Of a stretch of 64,000 bases of DNA, positions 53,708-64,000 are shown one piece after another. The stretch is taken from contig CM037590.1 in NCBI GenBank assembly GCA_021018995.1, forward strand, positions 106,641,097-106,705,096, written 5' to 3'. Source of the DNA: Chloranthus sessilifolius (taxonomy: Eukaryota > Streptophyta > Magnoliopsida > Chloranthales > Chloranthaceae). Each line of letters starts with the position of its first letter. Position 1 is the first letter of the stretch. Under the pieces are notes generated by a model, which was given only the letters and a program-made list of their open reading frames with translations, ran no database searches and was not told the DNA's origin. Position numbers and translations under genes: made by a program.

Positions 53708-55294
53708 TGTAGACACCCAAATTTGGCCTAAGGCCTGATCAGTCTGTACTCCGAGAGAGATGTACTCCTGTGCTTTCGATGGCACCCTTGAACCCTTAGA
53801 AACCTACCCAGACCTTTAGGAATCACCCTGAACCCTTTAGAACCATCCCCTAACCCTTAGAGATCACCCCTAAACCCTAGATTCCTTCCTGACACCTAAC
53901 TTAAACCCTTCTGAGTAGTTGATGGGAGAGGAGCTACAAAACTTTATACAGACCACCACCATGGATGAGCCATATACCTTTGGAAAGAGGACTTCTCCAG
54001 CTTTCTAACAAGCCAAAGATCACCCAATTTAGAGCTACGGTTCAAAAGTTTTGGCCGATTGAAGTCCCACATAAAATGACAACCTTTTTACTCAGGCGTA
54101 TGTATTACATACGCCCGGCAAATCTGGCCCAATTTTGGTCAGGCGTATATATTATATACGCCTGACATTTTTGGGCCAAATTTGGCCGGGCGTATATAAT
54201 ATATACGCCTAGTATAGGTTGGACCCACCACGGGCTTCATCTTCCCAAAACTCCCTTAATTTTTGTAGAGGACACTGTACATAAATTGGGCGTATCTAAT
54301 ATATACGCTTGACTTAGCTCGAATCCCATCAGTTGCTTGAAATTCCTTCATCTGGTTTGACCCTTTAACCCTCCCCTTCTTTAGGGTGGGTGTCTTGATC
54401 TTGGTTGCACCCCCTTTGAGCTTATTGGCAACCCTTAAGTTACCCATGGTCTCACCCCATCATCCGTCATTAAAATCAGTTTCCCAAAACCCTAGGACTT
54501 TGAAAACCTAGAAAACCATAGATAGGGGATTACCTAATTGCTAAACCAATTAGCTCTTAAGTAAGCCCCTAACCCACCTCTTCTCTATAAATAGAGAGGC
54601 CCCCCTCTTCCCAAAGGGTTGAAAATTTTGGTTGAAAGATTAGAGAGCTTAAGAGAGAGAGCCCTAGTGAGAGAAAATGCCATTTATTTCCAGAATTTCA
54701 GCAAGCTTAGATCACCTATTCCACTCCATTTCAACCATTAGATCACTCCCTTTAGCTAAAGTCTAGCCTTCGGCCTCACCCTACACTTCCTATTTTATTG
54801 AATCCTAGCATTAGAACCCATTTTCACTCCATTTAAGCCATCGAAAGCACGCCAAAGCGAAGGACTTCCACGGTGCAACAAGGGCCCGTGAGCTCCGGCT
54901 CACCCCTCTCTTCCTCTACCTTCTTGGTGTCTCCTCCGTCCAAGGATTCAAGCCTTTACGTCGTCGAAATTTCGTTTTGGCTCAAAGCTTGATAGGACCG
55001 TATTGCCTTCGGGCAAGGGGAAACTCAGCCCTTTTATTTTTATTTTTGGCCATAGATAGAGACCACTACGTGCGAGTTGATCGGGTGCCTAAACCCTTCC
55101 CGATCGATAACCGAAGCCCCTACCCTAGAGCCTTTGGCAAAGACCGGTAAATCAGAGTCATATTTAGCACTTCGGTGCTCAAAATATCGATTTGAAGGTT
55201 TCCCGGGTCACCAAAAGCTCTGGGTGGCGACTCTACATTTCATTCATAGCGAGGGCATCTCCGCGACGGGTTCAAGAGGATCCATGGTCGCACA
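53708..55294 (+). repeat. Right LTR of element C (1.59 kb)
   Basis: TGTAGACACCC to TGGTCGCACA, next to CAACT. It has four GCGTATA palindromes (54094-54116, 54140-54164, 54187-54210, 54287-54309), one more than the left LTR. Confidence 0.93.
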
Positions 55295-55299
55295 CAACT
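55295..55299. repeat. Target-site duplication of element C, right
   Basis: CAACT, matching 37549-37553. Confidence 0.9.
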
Positions 55300-56092
55300 C
55301 GATTAGTTGATTTCCCCCAGTTTTGTTTCTCCAGCCACTGGAGGTACTCAGTCGATTAGTCGATTTCTAAATTGATTAATCGACCTTCAACATCGATTAA
55401 TCGATTTCCAAATCGATTAATCGAAATCGGGCATCCCTGACTTTTCAACTTCTAGACCAAAATCGATTAATCGAACCTCGATTTCGATTAATCGATTTGG
55501 CCAGATTCAGCCCCCTTTTGGGCTGTTCTTCCAAATCTTTTTCTTTTCTATTTTCTTTATTTTCTAAGTCTTTACTCTACCATTTTAACCATACTTGACT
55601 GAATTTAACCATCAAACATCAATGCATTTAATTCTAATAAAACTCACCTCAATAATCCCTTTAAAGGATTGAATTGTTGGGTTTGATAGCTAGGGTTCCA
55701 GCTTTTGGCTTCAACGATCTTTCACACGTCGAATTCGACAATCAATGCTTGACCCCCTCTTGATTTTCATTAACTCTTGGCTCAATAACCCCTCTTTACT
55801 CCCTCTCTCTCTCTCTCTCCTCTTAACTCTCTCTTCAACAACCCAAACAAAAGGATTCTAGGGTTATTAAACCCTTATATCCTCTCCCCGGTTTCGGTGT
55901 TAAGCGCATACACCAAAGATAGGTGTATGTGGCTCAAAGCTAATACCATTCACTACACTTAGGTTACATATGCAACACGTCAGTTCATCATTCCATGAGT
56001 TCATTGTTTGACCATCACTTGGTCAGACCTACGACCAGTCGGGCACAGATCCCGAGGTCACTGTTTAACGCTCAAATTTTTGGGATATTACA
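55300..56092 (-). repeat. 5' LTR of element B, outer part
   Basis: Continues the LTR after element C ('cagccactggaggtactcag' matches 27262) to GGGATATTACA. The total split length is 2468 bp against 2481 bp for the intact partner. At the join this copy has about 19 bp more of the array than the partner. Confidence 0.92.
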
Positions 56093-56097
56093 GTCTT
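56093..56097. repeat. Target-site duplication of element B, right
   Basis: GTCTT, matching 25535-25539. Confidence 0.85.
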
Positions 56098-57171
56098 GTT
56101 CTTCGTTCTCTATTCTTCTTCCCACCAGAAACCCTCTCTTCGTTTGATCGTCTTCTTCTTTGTTCCCAATTCTTCTTCCCACCAGAAACCCACTCTTCGT
56201 CTGAGTCTTTTTCTTCGTGCATCTTCATTTACGTGAAACCCTAATGCATCTTCTTTGTCTTCTTCATGCTTGTCGTTTGATCGTGGTCATAACTTTTAAT
56301 CCCGACCCAGCAAGGCATCGAAACCCACCACCAAAGATAAAGGGAAATCGAAATAACCCCAAAAGGCCGAGGAGGAGCCCGAGAATGATGGCGGAGCTCA
56401 GTCGACCATCGTGGTCGAAGCCTGGTGAGCATACAAATTCGAGAATATGTTCATGGATTTTGTTTTATTTCCTCTATTTTTAGGGTTTTTTATAGGTTAT
56501 CTCTTTGTTATATCTTTCTCTGTGTTAAATATGTTTGGTGTATTGATTAAAATCTGTCAGATTAAGACTTTGCATTTTATGAACGTGTGCCATGTGATAC
56601 CCTATCTCTCCTCTTCTTCAAATGAGACGAACCAGTTAATTCATTAGAGCACTAGTTGTTGTCTTCCATGTTCTAAACAGGGTATAAAATACCTCATTTT
56701 CTACAACTCTAAAATCCAGTTATAGAAAACATTGCCGAAATCAATGATCTTATCGTATCAATTTTGTAGAATAAGTTATGTAGCATATGGATATAACCTA
56801 TAGCTAGTAGCAACCAACAAATTTTGGCACTGCTGTCGGAGATTGGCAACGGTTTGATATTGGGTCTAGGAGGATCTACCCATAATTGGTCCAAATCTAT
56901 ATTAGATTTAGTTATGTTTGTCAATCTGATTTATAGTAGTCCTTTAATTTGAGTTTGTTCTATTTTAGTTGTAATTTCTATGAATTTGAGAGGATCTAGA
57001 TACTACTATAGTCTTTGTTTTGCTTTCCATATTAGAAGAAGAGAAGGACCTACTATAGCCCTGCTGGAGAGATTAAGAAGGGTCTGAAATTCAGCTATGG
57101 TTTTATTCCCTGTGACCCTTCTAACTGTTTCTATTTGTTTTTATAAGTGTAGAATATTTTGTTTGTGATGA
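56098..57171 (+). other. Leader-like sequence and unassigned DNA
   Basis: Continues the sequence interrupted at 25534. It has a 'cttcttcccaccagaaaccc' unit twice (56112 and 56166) and once at 25505. An open, Lys/Glu-rich stretch (KAEEEPENDGGAQSTIVVEA) lies near 56360-56425 before a GTGAGC donor. This could be a first exon, but the frame has a stop upstream and I recognise no family. Confidence 0.4.
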
Positions 57172-58112
57172 ATGCATGGTAGAAGATCTTTAAATCCTAG
57201 GATTGAACCTTGTAATCTTGAGATTCAAAGAGCCCTTAAAGGAAGCAATTCATCCTGTTCTTTTGCTGGAAATCAGAGTTTCCAACCCCATTGTGCTGAA
57301 GTAGACCCTAATCATTGTGTCCCTATTAAAAGTGAAAATTTTGTTGAAATGTAAGAACAACATAGGCCTCTTAGGCCCTTGGGACTTATTCTTCGCCATT
57401 CTGTATTCAATTGTCTCCTGCTATTGATCACTATGAGATCAAGCCACAGACCATGCAAATGTTACCATCTTTTCATGGCATAGTTCATGAGGACCCTTAT
57501 AAGTACATTGATGAATTTCTAGGCTTTTACACCACATTCAAGATTGTTGGCCTGAATGATGAATCCACCAAGCTTAGGCTGTTCCCATTTTTCTTCAAAG
57601 AAAAAGCTAGGCATTGGCTTGGTACCTTATCTGAGAATTCCATTACTTTATGGAAAACCATGCAAGGGCATTTCTTGGCAAAGTTCTTCCCCACGGGGAA
57701 GATCAATAAACTCAGGAAAGAGATCATTTCCTTTAACCAATAGTCTGGTGAGGAGTTCCATGATAGTTGGGACAAATTTAAAGAGATGATGAAAAAGTGC
57801 CCACACCACCAAATTTCTAAGTGGCAGCTTGTCCAAAGCTTCTACCAAGGATTGGACCCAAAGAATAGGCACATGATTGTTGCCTCATGTGGTGGCACTT
57901 ACTTCAATAAAAGTGATGAGTCAGCTAGGGATCTGTTTGAGGTGCTAAGTGAGAATTCAATGCAACAAGAGGCATTGAATAGAAGCGATAGAGAGCCTAC
58001 TGTAAAAGAAAAAATCTATGAGGTGAATGGATATAATGAGTTATCTGGAAAGACAGGTGCCTTGACTAAAAAGCTCAACCAATTGATGAGTGTAGTGTTG
58101 CCCAAGTTATAG
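57172..58112 (+). pseudogene. gag remnant of an Athila-like retrotransposon
   Basis: Two frames joined near 57405 give RPLRPLGLILRHSVFNC, then YEIKPQTMQMLPSFHGIVHE, DPYKYIDEFLGFYTTFKI, LRLFPFFFKEKARHWLGTL and FLAKFFPTGKINKLRKE. After a TAG at 57741 come CPHHQISKWQLVQSFYQGL and ARDLFEVLSENSMQQ. This is the Retrotrans_gag pattern of the Athila group (EIKP..ML..FHG, LRLFPF..K.KA..WL, CPHHQI). No knuckle, pol or LTRs were found nearby, so it is an orphan remnant. Confidence 0.75.
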
Positions 58113-61100
58113 CTCAAGTGGAGGAGGCATGCCTCATATGCCAATTTCACACCGATAGTACACAATTTGTGCTAGGTTCATCCAACCATCTTCCCCTCAA
58201 GCGCAGATTCTCTGACTGCCTCCCATGCTCCAGACTTTGACAACTGTCATGTGCAGGCCTCTGAAGCTAGGAGAATAAACTATCTACAATCCATTGGGTC
58301 AACTCAGCAATCCCTTAACAGAATTATTAGTCCACTGCCCAGGGAAACCCTACTCCCAGAGGGTATTTAAGGAAGAGAAGGTATTTAGTAGAAGGGGGAT
58401 TTTTGGAGGACCCTCTCAGCACCTTTCTGGGTTAGTAGAAAAGTATTTTTTCCTTTGTATATTGAATTAATAGAATGCACCTTTGTGGGTTAAAAAATCA
58501 CTCATCGAAAAAATAAAAAATGAAGCAAGAAAGAAAAGAAGAATTGTGGGCTCTCCTCAATTCTGCTTGGTCTATGAGTTCAAAGGGAGTAACGGTAGTT
58601 TCAATTTTATTTTTTCTTTTGTACACTATGAATTAACAGTATGCTCACTTTATTTTAAAGAACTTAAATTATATGGTTGTACCTTCTTATTGCCATGATT
58701 TTAAAGAATTGAACTCTGAGGCGAATGCTTTAGCAGGAGGGAATTACTATTCTTCTCAGTGTATAAGTGATTTGATTCCTCAATGATGTTAATTTTTCAT
58801 TTTATCATTATAAGTGTTAATAAAAAACAAATCTCTCCTAACCCCACAAGTCAATGGAGTATGGACATAGTTGATTTTTTTCATAATAGATTGTCTCACA
58901 TTAACTAGAAACACTTGCTCTCAATCTCACAGATTTTATGCTCATTAAAAACGCACCTTGATTTTCGTGACACCCAACTGGTTCAAACTTAGCATCCTAG
59001 GTTGTGTTCAAACATGCACACATTAAAAAAACTTGTGGTTGGAATGACAAGTGTCCTGTACATCTCCACATTGTCTGCATTGATTTTTTTTTTATTAGCA
59101 ATTTATTAATTCAAATGGTTCCTCATAACATATGCTGAAAAGCCAAACGAAGTCTAATCTTTTTTCTCGTCTCTATAGTTTTATATGTTGAAGATTACAC
59201 GGTGGCAAGCACAATTCTGATTGGTGAATGCCTTGTTTTTTGCTGTGTTCATTCTTCATTTTAGATATGATAGCATGATATCAGTATCCTTGTAATATGT
59301 AGTGTAAAGAGGGTTGCTAAGGCAGTTTTTATTATAGAGCAGGCTGCTTCATATATGTATAGGTGATCAAGTGTATTTTAGAACACTACCTAGTACTTAT
59401 AAATGGACTTCCAATTTTCGATCCATGGCTCACTGTTAATGATATAATTCTGCAGATATTTTTTCCTCCAAGCTTCTATGAGATTCATCATCTTTCTTTA
59501 ATCTTGATACATACCAAGTTTTTTGCTTAACTCCAACATTGTTTGGGGACCAACCTGGGATTTTCATGGTAATAGTTTTTAAAAATTAAACTTAGCCAAT
59601 ATATCCTTAATTTCATTTAAGGATTTTCTATCAAAATTTTGAGTGACAAGCATTTCATTAAAGGATTTTCGAATAAAAAGTAAAGGTACTTGGATATTTC
59701 CCTAGAACATTCTCTGCTGTCATATGTATAAAATTTCAAGGATATCTTTGATGATGTGGCTCCCTGATGGTTCTATGAGTGTACATAATATTTTCCTGGA
59801 ATAAAACTTTAGAAACCTTATTTTACACAACTTCTTTCCTAGATTCCAGAGACAGAGAGAATGAGAATTTCAAAATTTATTATCATTAAGGCATAAAGTG
59901 AGTATTATAATTTTTTTATTTTTTTAATTATAGCTTTTTGTTATTATTACATAGGTACCAAGAATGCTAACCTCACATCCTTCATGGTGAGATGTTAATT
60001 GATGCATCCGCAACAAAAATAACTTGTTGGCATTTTCATAAAAGATAATGGCTTTTTAGGTACACTAAATGCTAGAGTAGTGGTTTCTCCTTAAAGGTAC
60101 ACTAAATGATAGAGTAGGGGTTTCTCTATAAAGGAGGGGCCCTTTTTGATAAATGACAACATGACTTGTCAACCATTCTAATAACAAACACTCTTCATTG
60201 TTTTTTTTGATCGCTAAGTGGGTACCCTAAGAATTCCCTACTTTGTTAAGAAGAGGGAATACAAAGAATACAAAGCAATAAATAAAAAATCCCACATGTG
60301 TTGGCAGGACAAAGCCAAAAATCGATCGATACTGATATGTATCAGTTTCTCGGCAAACCAATATGTATCGGTATCTCAACTAGGAAACTGATATCATACC
60401 GGCCGAAACCTTTATTTTTTATATTTTTTTAAAAGGCCAATACGTATCGTCCGAGTTGTATCGATCCTCCAAGAACCGATTACCCAATACCGAGTCCGAT
60501 TTGGACACCTTGCTAGTGACGTGGAGTGGAGAAAGGCCTACTCTTAAACCATGAAAAAGTTGTGCATTCAACTCAAAACCAATTGGCAATGCATGAAGAG
60601 GCCCATGATATTATAAGGAGAGAGACAAGGTTAGAATTTATGAGACTAAACTTCAAAAAAAGGGATGTTCACTCATGCATTTGGTTTGCTATAAGGCACA
60701 CTTCCTTGACGAATCCAAGTTGTCCACATTGAAAATCATGATGTAAGCTGATGTTGGCCTAAATTGGTGCCCATCAAAGGATTCTAACCATTCGATCCAG
60801 GCACTTTAATATAGACAGTTGTTTTCATATCTACTTTGGGGTCCATATTGAAGCACTTTATATTTTTTTGGTGGGTTATTGAAGTGCTTAGATTGGATGG
60901 TACCAATATGCTAATGGGTGTATTTTTTGGCTAAGTGAAGTTCACACGTTGGCTATTCACGTGGATGAAGTGGGTTGATTAAAGATGTGTGACATGTGGC
61001 AAAACAAGTCATCAATTGATGCAGGTGACCAGAGGAGATCTCTGTTTATATACTACGTAGAGGATTGGTTCTACATATTGTATATGAATTATCATGTAAC

Positions 61101-61137
61101 TATTCAATCATGATTCAGCACTTTAGTTTTTTTCTTA

Positions 61138-61185
<48 letters not shown>

Positions 61186-61201
61186 AACATATATATATGT
61201 A
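58113..61201. other. Intergenic, repeats only
   Basis: AT-rich DNA without a supported gene. A 37-bp direct repeat ('aggtacactaaatgctagag' and 'aggtacactaaatgatagag') lies at 60058-60132. Degenerate 'atatgtatcggtatc' repeats occur at 60320-60490, and (CT)n followed by (CA)n at 61141-61187. Short ORFs at 58483 and 60526 match nothing I know. Confidence 0.5.
61141..61187. repeat. (CT)n(CA)n microsatellite
   Basis: CT repeats followed by CA repeats, just outside the MULE-2 end. Confidence 0.9.
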
Positions 61202-61526
61202 GGGAAATTTGCACTTTCGGCCCTATATGTTTGCGTATTTGCAGAAACGGCCCTATAGTTTCAATCCTTGCATAAATGGCCAGCTCCAAGCCTAGCCGCG
61301 TGCATGTCAGATATCTATATATATGCTTCTCTATGCAAGCATTGAATCTAGAATTTTTGTATCATTTTTTAACAATTTTTATCTCTCTTTGAAAGCGATT
61401 TCGAGATTCCACTAAAGGTCGTATAACATAGAGAATACAACAGGCTAGGTAAGATATCGAGTACAATATCTTTTAAGTTATTGTTTTCCCAATTTCTCAA
61501 AACATTGTAGGTAGTGCAAGATATAT

Positions 61527-61781
61527 AATTTATCGGTCGATAACTTAAGATATCGGTCGATATCTTAAGATATCGTCCGATATCTTAACTTATCGACCGA
61601 TATCTTAAGATATCGACCGATAACTTAAGTTATCGACCGATAACTTAAGATATCGGACGATATCTTAAAAGAGGTTTTTTTTTTTAGTTTTTGGATTATG
61701 GTTTACGTTAAAAGTCCATCCATTGGCTATATATCTTAGGATATCGGCCCGATATCTTAGGATATCGAGCGATAACCTATG
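61527..61781. repeat. 20-bp palindromic array upstream of mudrA in MULE-2
   Basis: Seven exact 20-bp units run from 61531 to 61670. Each unit is TATCGRYCGATA, a palindrome, plus an ACTTAAGA or TCTTAAGA palindrome. Two looser units occur at 61726-61781. The array ends 135 bp before the mudrA ATG. Confidence 0.95.
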
Positions 61782-61915
61782 ATTGACAAAAACGCTAAAG
61801 TTTTCATTCCTTTAATTTTTTAATAATATTTTTAAACAATTGTAGCGCTAAGTCAAGTATAACTCTTTATAAACAACTAATTTTAATTTTAATTTTGTAA
61901 ATATTGTAGGTTGAA

Positions 61916-64000
61916 ATGGATGTTCCCCTTCTTTGCCATTTTGATTTCGTACGCGTGAGAGATAATACTTACAACGGAGGACATCGGAGGATTGTCACTG
62001 TCACGGAGAATATATCATTTGATGAGTTTATAGAGAAAATGTACAAAGTCAGTCGGACACGACCGGAAGAACATTCTATTACACTTACTGTTTCATTACG
62101 CATAGGGAATGAGCTTGTATTTGCCGAATTGTCTGACTCTGATGATCTTACAAACTTATTTAGAGCATATCGTATCGGTGATGGTGTTATAAATATTTAT
62201 ATCAAAAAATCATTAGTCACTACTGTAGCAGAAATTTTGCCGTCTTTAGAAACATTTCAACCGTTTAAGGAAACAAACGAAGATGATCATGGTGTGGGAA
62301 CAGAACATTTGATTGAAAATCAAGGAATACGGTATGAAGAGGAGAACATTGTTGCACCGATAATAGCCGACGATGATAGAAATATAAATATAGGATTTCG
62401 CCCCTACAGTAAACTTCCAGAGCAACCCTATTCAGACATTCCGATGAGTGAAGACGATGAAGATCAAGGATATTCTCATCAAATGAATCCGATGCATGAT
62501 ACATCTCAGTTCAACTTCGATTCGGTAAATCAGTGGGAAACGTTTTTAGTCGGCCTTAGTCCATATCAATGGCCTTCCGAACAAATAGCTTCGGAGCCAA
62601 CGATAATCGAGCCTTCAACAGAACAGCCTCTCATACATCAAACATTCCCGCATAGGCTAACATCAATCCAAACAACTGCACATCAACTAAGCGTACATCG
62701 ACGGGCTCAATCCCAATCACGTAATAACCATCCAGTCGATGACAGTGATAGTGATCCTGAAAATAATGAAGCCCCGCCGTCTCCCACTTCGCGTGTTTAT
62801 ACTAATAGGGGAATTGATCAACCTCTGGTAGACGAAGACTATCAGCTTAATGACTCGGAAGGGGAGTATATGGATTCAGACAATGAGGAACTGTATGAAG
62901 GGGGAACGATTACCATTGGTCAGGCGTTTAGAAATAAGAAATCATTTCAAAAAGTTCTTAAAGAATTTGCGATGACAAATAATTTTCAGATTAAACTAAT
63001 AAAAACCAGTCCTCTTCGAGTAACTGCGAGGTGTGTTGAAGTAGGATGTGCTTGGCGAATACATGCATCGAAATTAGTAGGCGTAGACACGTTTGCGGTG
63101 AAAACTTTCCACCCGGAACACACGTGCGGAATGCCAGCTTTTGGAAGCGGACATCGCCAATGTACAATATCGTGGATAGCTTCATTCGTTAGAGATAAAC
63201 TATTAAAGGGTTTTGACGAGACTCCTGCTTCAATAATTTTTTATATTGAAAAAAAATACGGTATAACAGTAGGTTACTGGAAAGCATGGAGAGGAAAAGA
63301 AATGGCATTGAATGACATCCGAGGTAGCTGGAAGGAGCAATTTAAGATGTTATATATGTTGTCAATTACAAATTGGTCGATCCGCATATATGAGACCAAT
63401 TGTGTCTCGAACCTGATAATGCATTGAAGAGATTCTTCGTGGCATTCGGACCTTGCATTTGAAGCTTTCGTAATACTTTACGAAGAATAATTGCGGTAGA
63501 TGGAACGCATTTGCGTGGACGATATAAGGGAGTGTTGTTAATAGCTACGGGGATAGACGGGAATAGACATTTATTTCCTATAGCGTTGACGAAAAAGAAA
63601 ATGAAGACCATTGGACATGGTTTCTTGATCTATTAGGGAGACGTGTAATTGGTGAATTTGAAGAACAGTTTGTTTTGATATCAGACAGACAGAAAGGTTT
63701 GATGGAAGCAGTGGAAAAAGTTTTTCCTAATGCCTTTCACAGCTACTGTATGCGACACCTGACTCTAAATCTGTTTGATAAATATAAGGATACAATCTCT
63801 AGACCGCTCGGGTTGTCATTGCGTGCATTTTCAGAAGCAAAATTTAAAAGAATTATGCAAAAAATAGAAGACGACGCCCCGCCGGAATGTACAAAATGGA
63901 TTAAAGAAATTGGTGATCATTTCTGGGCACGCGCTTCTTTCCAAGGGAGGCGTTATGATATGTTGACAACTAATATAGCTGAAAGCATAAATAGTGTGTT
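61916..64000 (+). pseudogene. mudrA: mudrA-like transposase of MULE-2 (decayed, runs off window)
   Basis: A 503-codon frame (61916-63427) starts MDVPLLCHFDFV. It has the N-terminal mudrA domain (RRIVTVTENISFDEFI, LSDSDDLTNLFRAYRIGDG, residues 1-100) and an acidic/Ser-Pro spacer. The MuDR DNA-binding domain (about residues 328-430) has GQAFRNKKSFQKVLKEFAM, C..VGCAWRIHASK and FHPEHTC, then GITVGYWKAWRGKEMAL. Near 63360 the frame shifts; after it the DDE core is recognisable in broken frames: IIAVDGTHLRGRYKG (~63500), VLISDRQKGLMEA (~63680), SYCMRHLTLNL and TTNIAESINSV (~63980). A stop interrupts FGPCI-S, and a second frame shift occurs near 63590. All three catalytic acids are still encoded. 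Unlike MULE-1, the Arg of YCMRH is kept. Confidence 0.88.

Larger units (their letters stand above)
37554..55294 (+). mobile_element. Tat-lineage LTR retrotransposon C nested in element B (17.7 kb)
   Basis: Target duplication CAACT is perfect (37549-37553 and 55295-55299). LTRs start TGTAGACACCC and end GGTCGCACA. Internal order is primer site, Pro-rich gag, protease, G-patch, RT, RNase H, a second RNase H, integrase, then a 3.7-kb untranslated 3' region. That domain set is characteristic of the Tat clade of plant Ty3/Gypsy. Three LTR copies are present (37554 partial, 38198, 53708). Stops are fewer than in element B and the two full LTRs are nearly identical, consistent with a younger insertion. 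Confidence 0.95.
25540..56092 (-). mobile_element. Tekay/Del chromovirus retrotransposon B, with nested element C
   Basis: This is a minus-strand LTR retrotransposon with perfect 5-bp target duplication GTCTT (25535-25539 and 56093-56097). The parts, in transcription order, are 5' LTR (56092-55300 plus 37553-35879, split by element C), primer site (35876-35865), gag, a probable intron, pol with a C-terminal chromodomain, an extra ORF, a purine tract, and the 3' LTR (28020-25540). Without element C it is about 12.8 kb. Domain order PR-RT-RH-INT, the DPGSTHSF protease motif, the chromodomain and the iMet primer place it in the Tekay (Del) chromoviruses. Many stops, mostly C-to-T or G-to-A, show an old copy. 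Confidence 0.95.
61202..64000 (+). mobile_element. MULE-2: left part of a second Mutator-like element
   Basis: GGGAAATTTGCACTTTCGG at 61202 resembles the MULE-1 end GGGAAATTTACC and is followed by an 'ggccctatagtttc' block that MULE-1 also has ('accctatagtttc'). A mudrA gene follows in the same layout as in MULE-1. The right end and the 9-bp duplication lie beyond the window. Confidence 0.75.

Noticed and set aside
56350-56430. First exon of a host gene (Lys/Glu-rich)
   Set aside because: A stop lies within the frame, no downstream exon fits, and the product is not recognised. Left as unassigned.

Overview
This window is nuclear DNA of a flowering plant (I cannot name the species) and consists almost entirely of transposable elements, several nested inside one another. 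The evidence is LTR retrotransposons of the plant Tekay/Del, Tat and Athila types, CACTA and Mutator-like (MULE) DNA transposons, GT-AG introns, and plant-type gene fragments (PP2C phosphatase, homocysteine S-methyltransferase, ULP1 protease). I see no clearly intact host gene and no tRNA or rRNA gene.

Layout. 1-2719: 5' end of a minus-strand Tekay/Del retrotransposon (element A), with partial gag, initiator-Met primer-binding site and full LTR. 3300-14758: a CACTA-like unit with TTG on both sides, carrying exon fragments of a homocysteine S-methyltransferase and a PP2C phosphatase, a 153-bp CACTA MITE and a solo LTR (9060-11222, duplication ATCTA). 14976-24162: a complete MULE with ~98-bp inverted repeats and a perfect 9-bp target duplication. 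It holds two convergent genes: a spliced gene with a PMD/DUF1985-like region, a coiled coil and a ULP1 protease (+ strand), and a decayed mudrA transposase (- strand). 25280: another CACTA-type end. 25540-56092: a minus-strand Tekay/Del chromovirus (element B, duplication GTCTT) with a probable intron between gag and protease and an extra downstream ORF with its own TATA box. Its 5' LTR is split by a Tat-lineage element (C, 37554-55294, duplication CAACT) with G-patch and second RNase H domains and three LTR copies. 57172-58112: Athila-like gag remnant. 61202 to the end: the left part of a second MULE with a decayed mudrA.

The most striking signal is not a gene. MULE-1 has tandem arrays of a 22-bp palindromic unit (core CAATCGNNNNCGATTG) in each large intron of the ULP1 gene and upstream of mudrA. 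MULE-2 has seven exact 20-bp units of a different palindrome (TATCGRYCGATA plus CTTAAG) upstream of its mudrA. The Tekay LTRs carry arrays of a copy-specific palindrome at one fixed LTR position, and element B repeats its own version upstream of its internal TATA box. Phasing of about two helical turns, placement beside TE genes and turnover of the core between copies resemble the motif arrays recognised by MULE anti-silencing proteins (VANC of Arabidopsis VANDAL elements). I propose these are element-specific recognition arrays. Separately, the 3' region of element C has a run of four ~28-nt hairpins whose stems covary around a fixed AAAA bulge and, in three of the four, a GAAA tetraloop, which points to a structured RNA.
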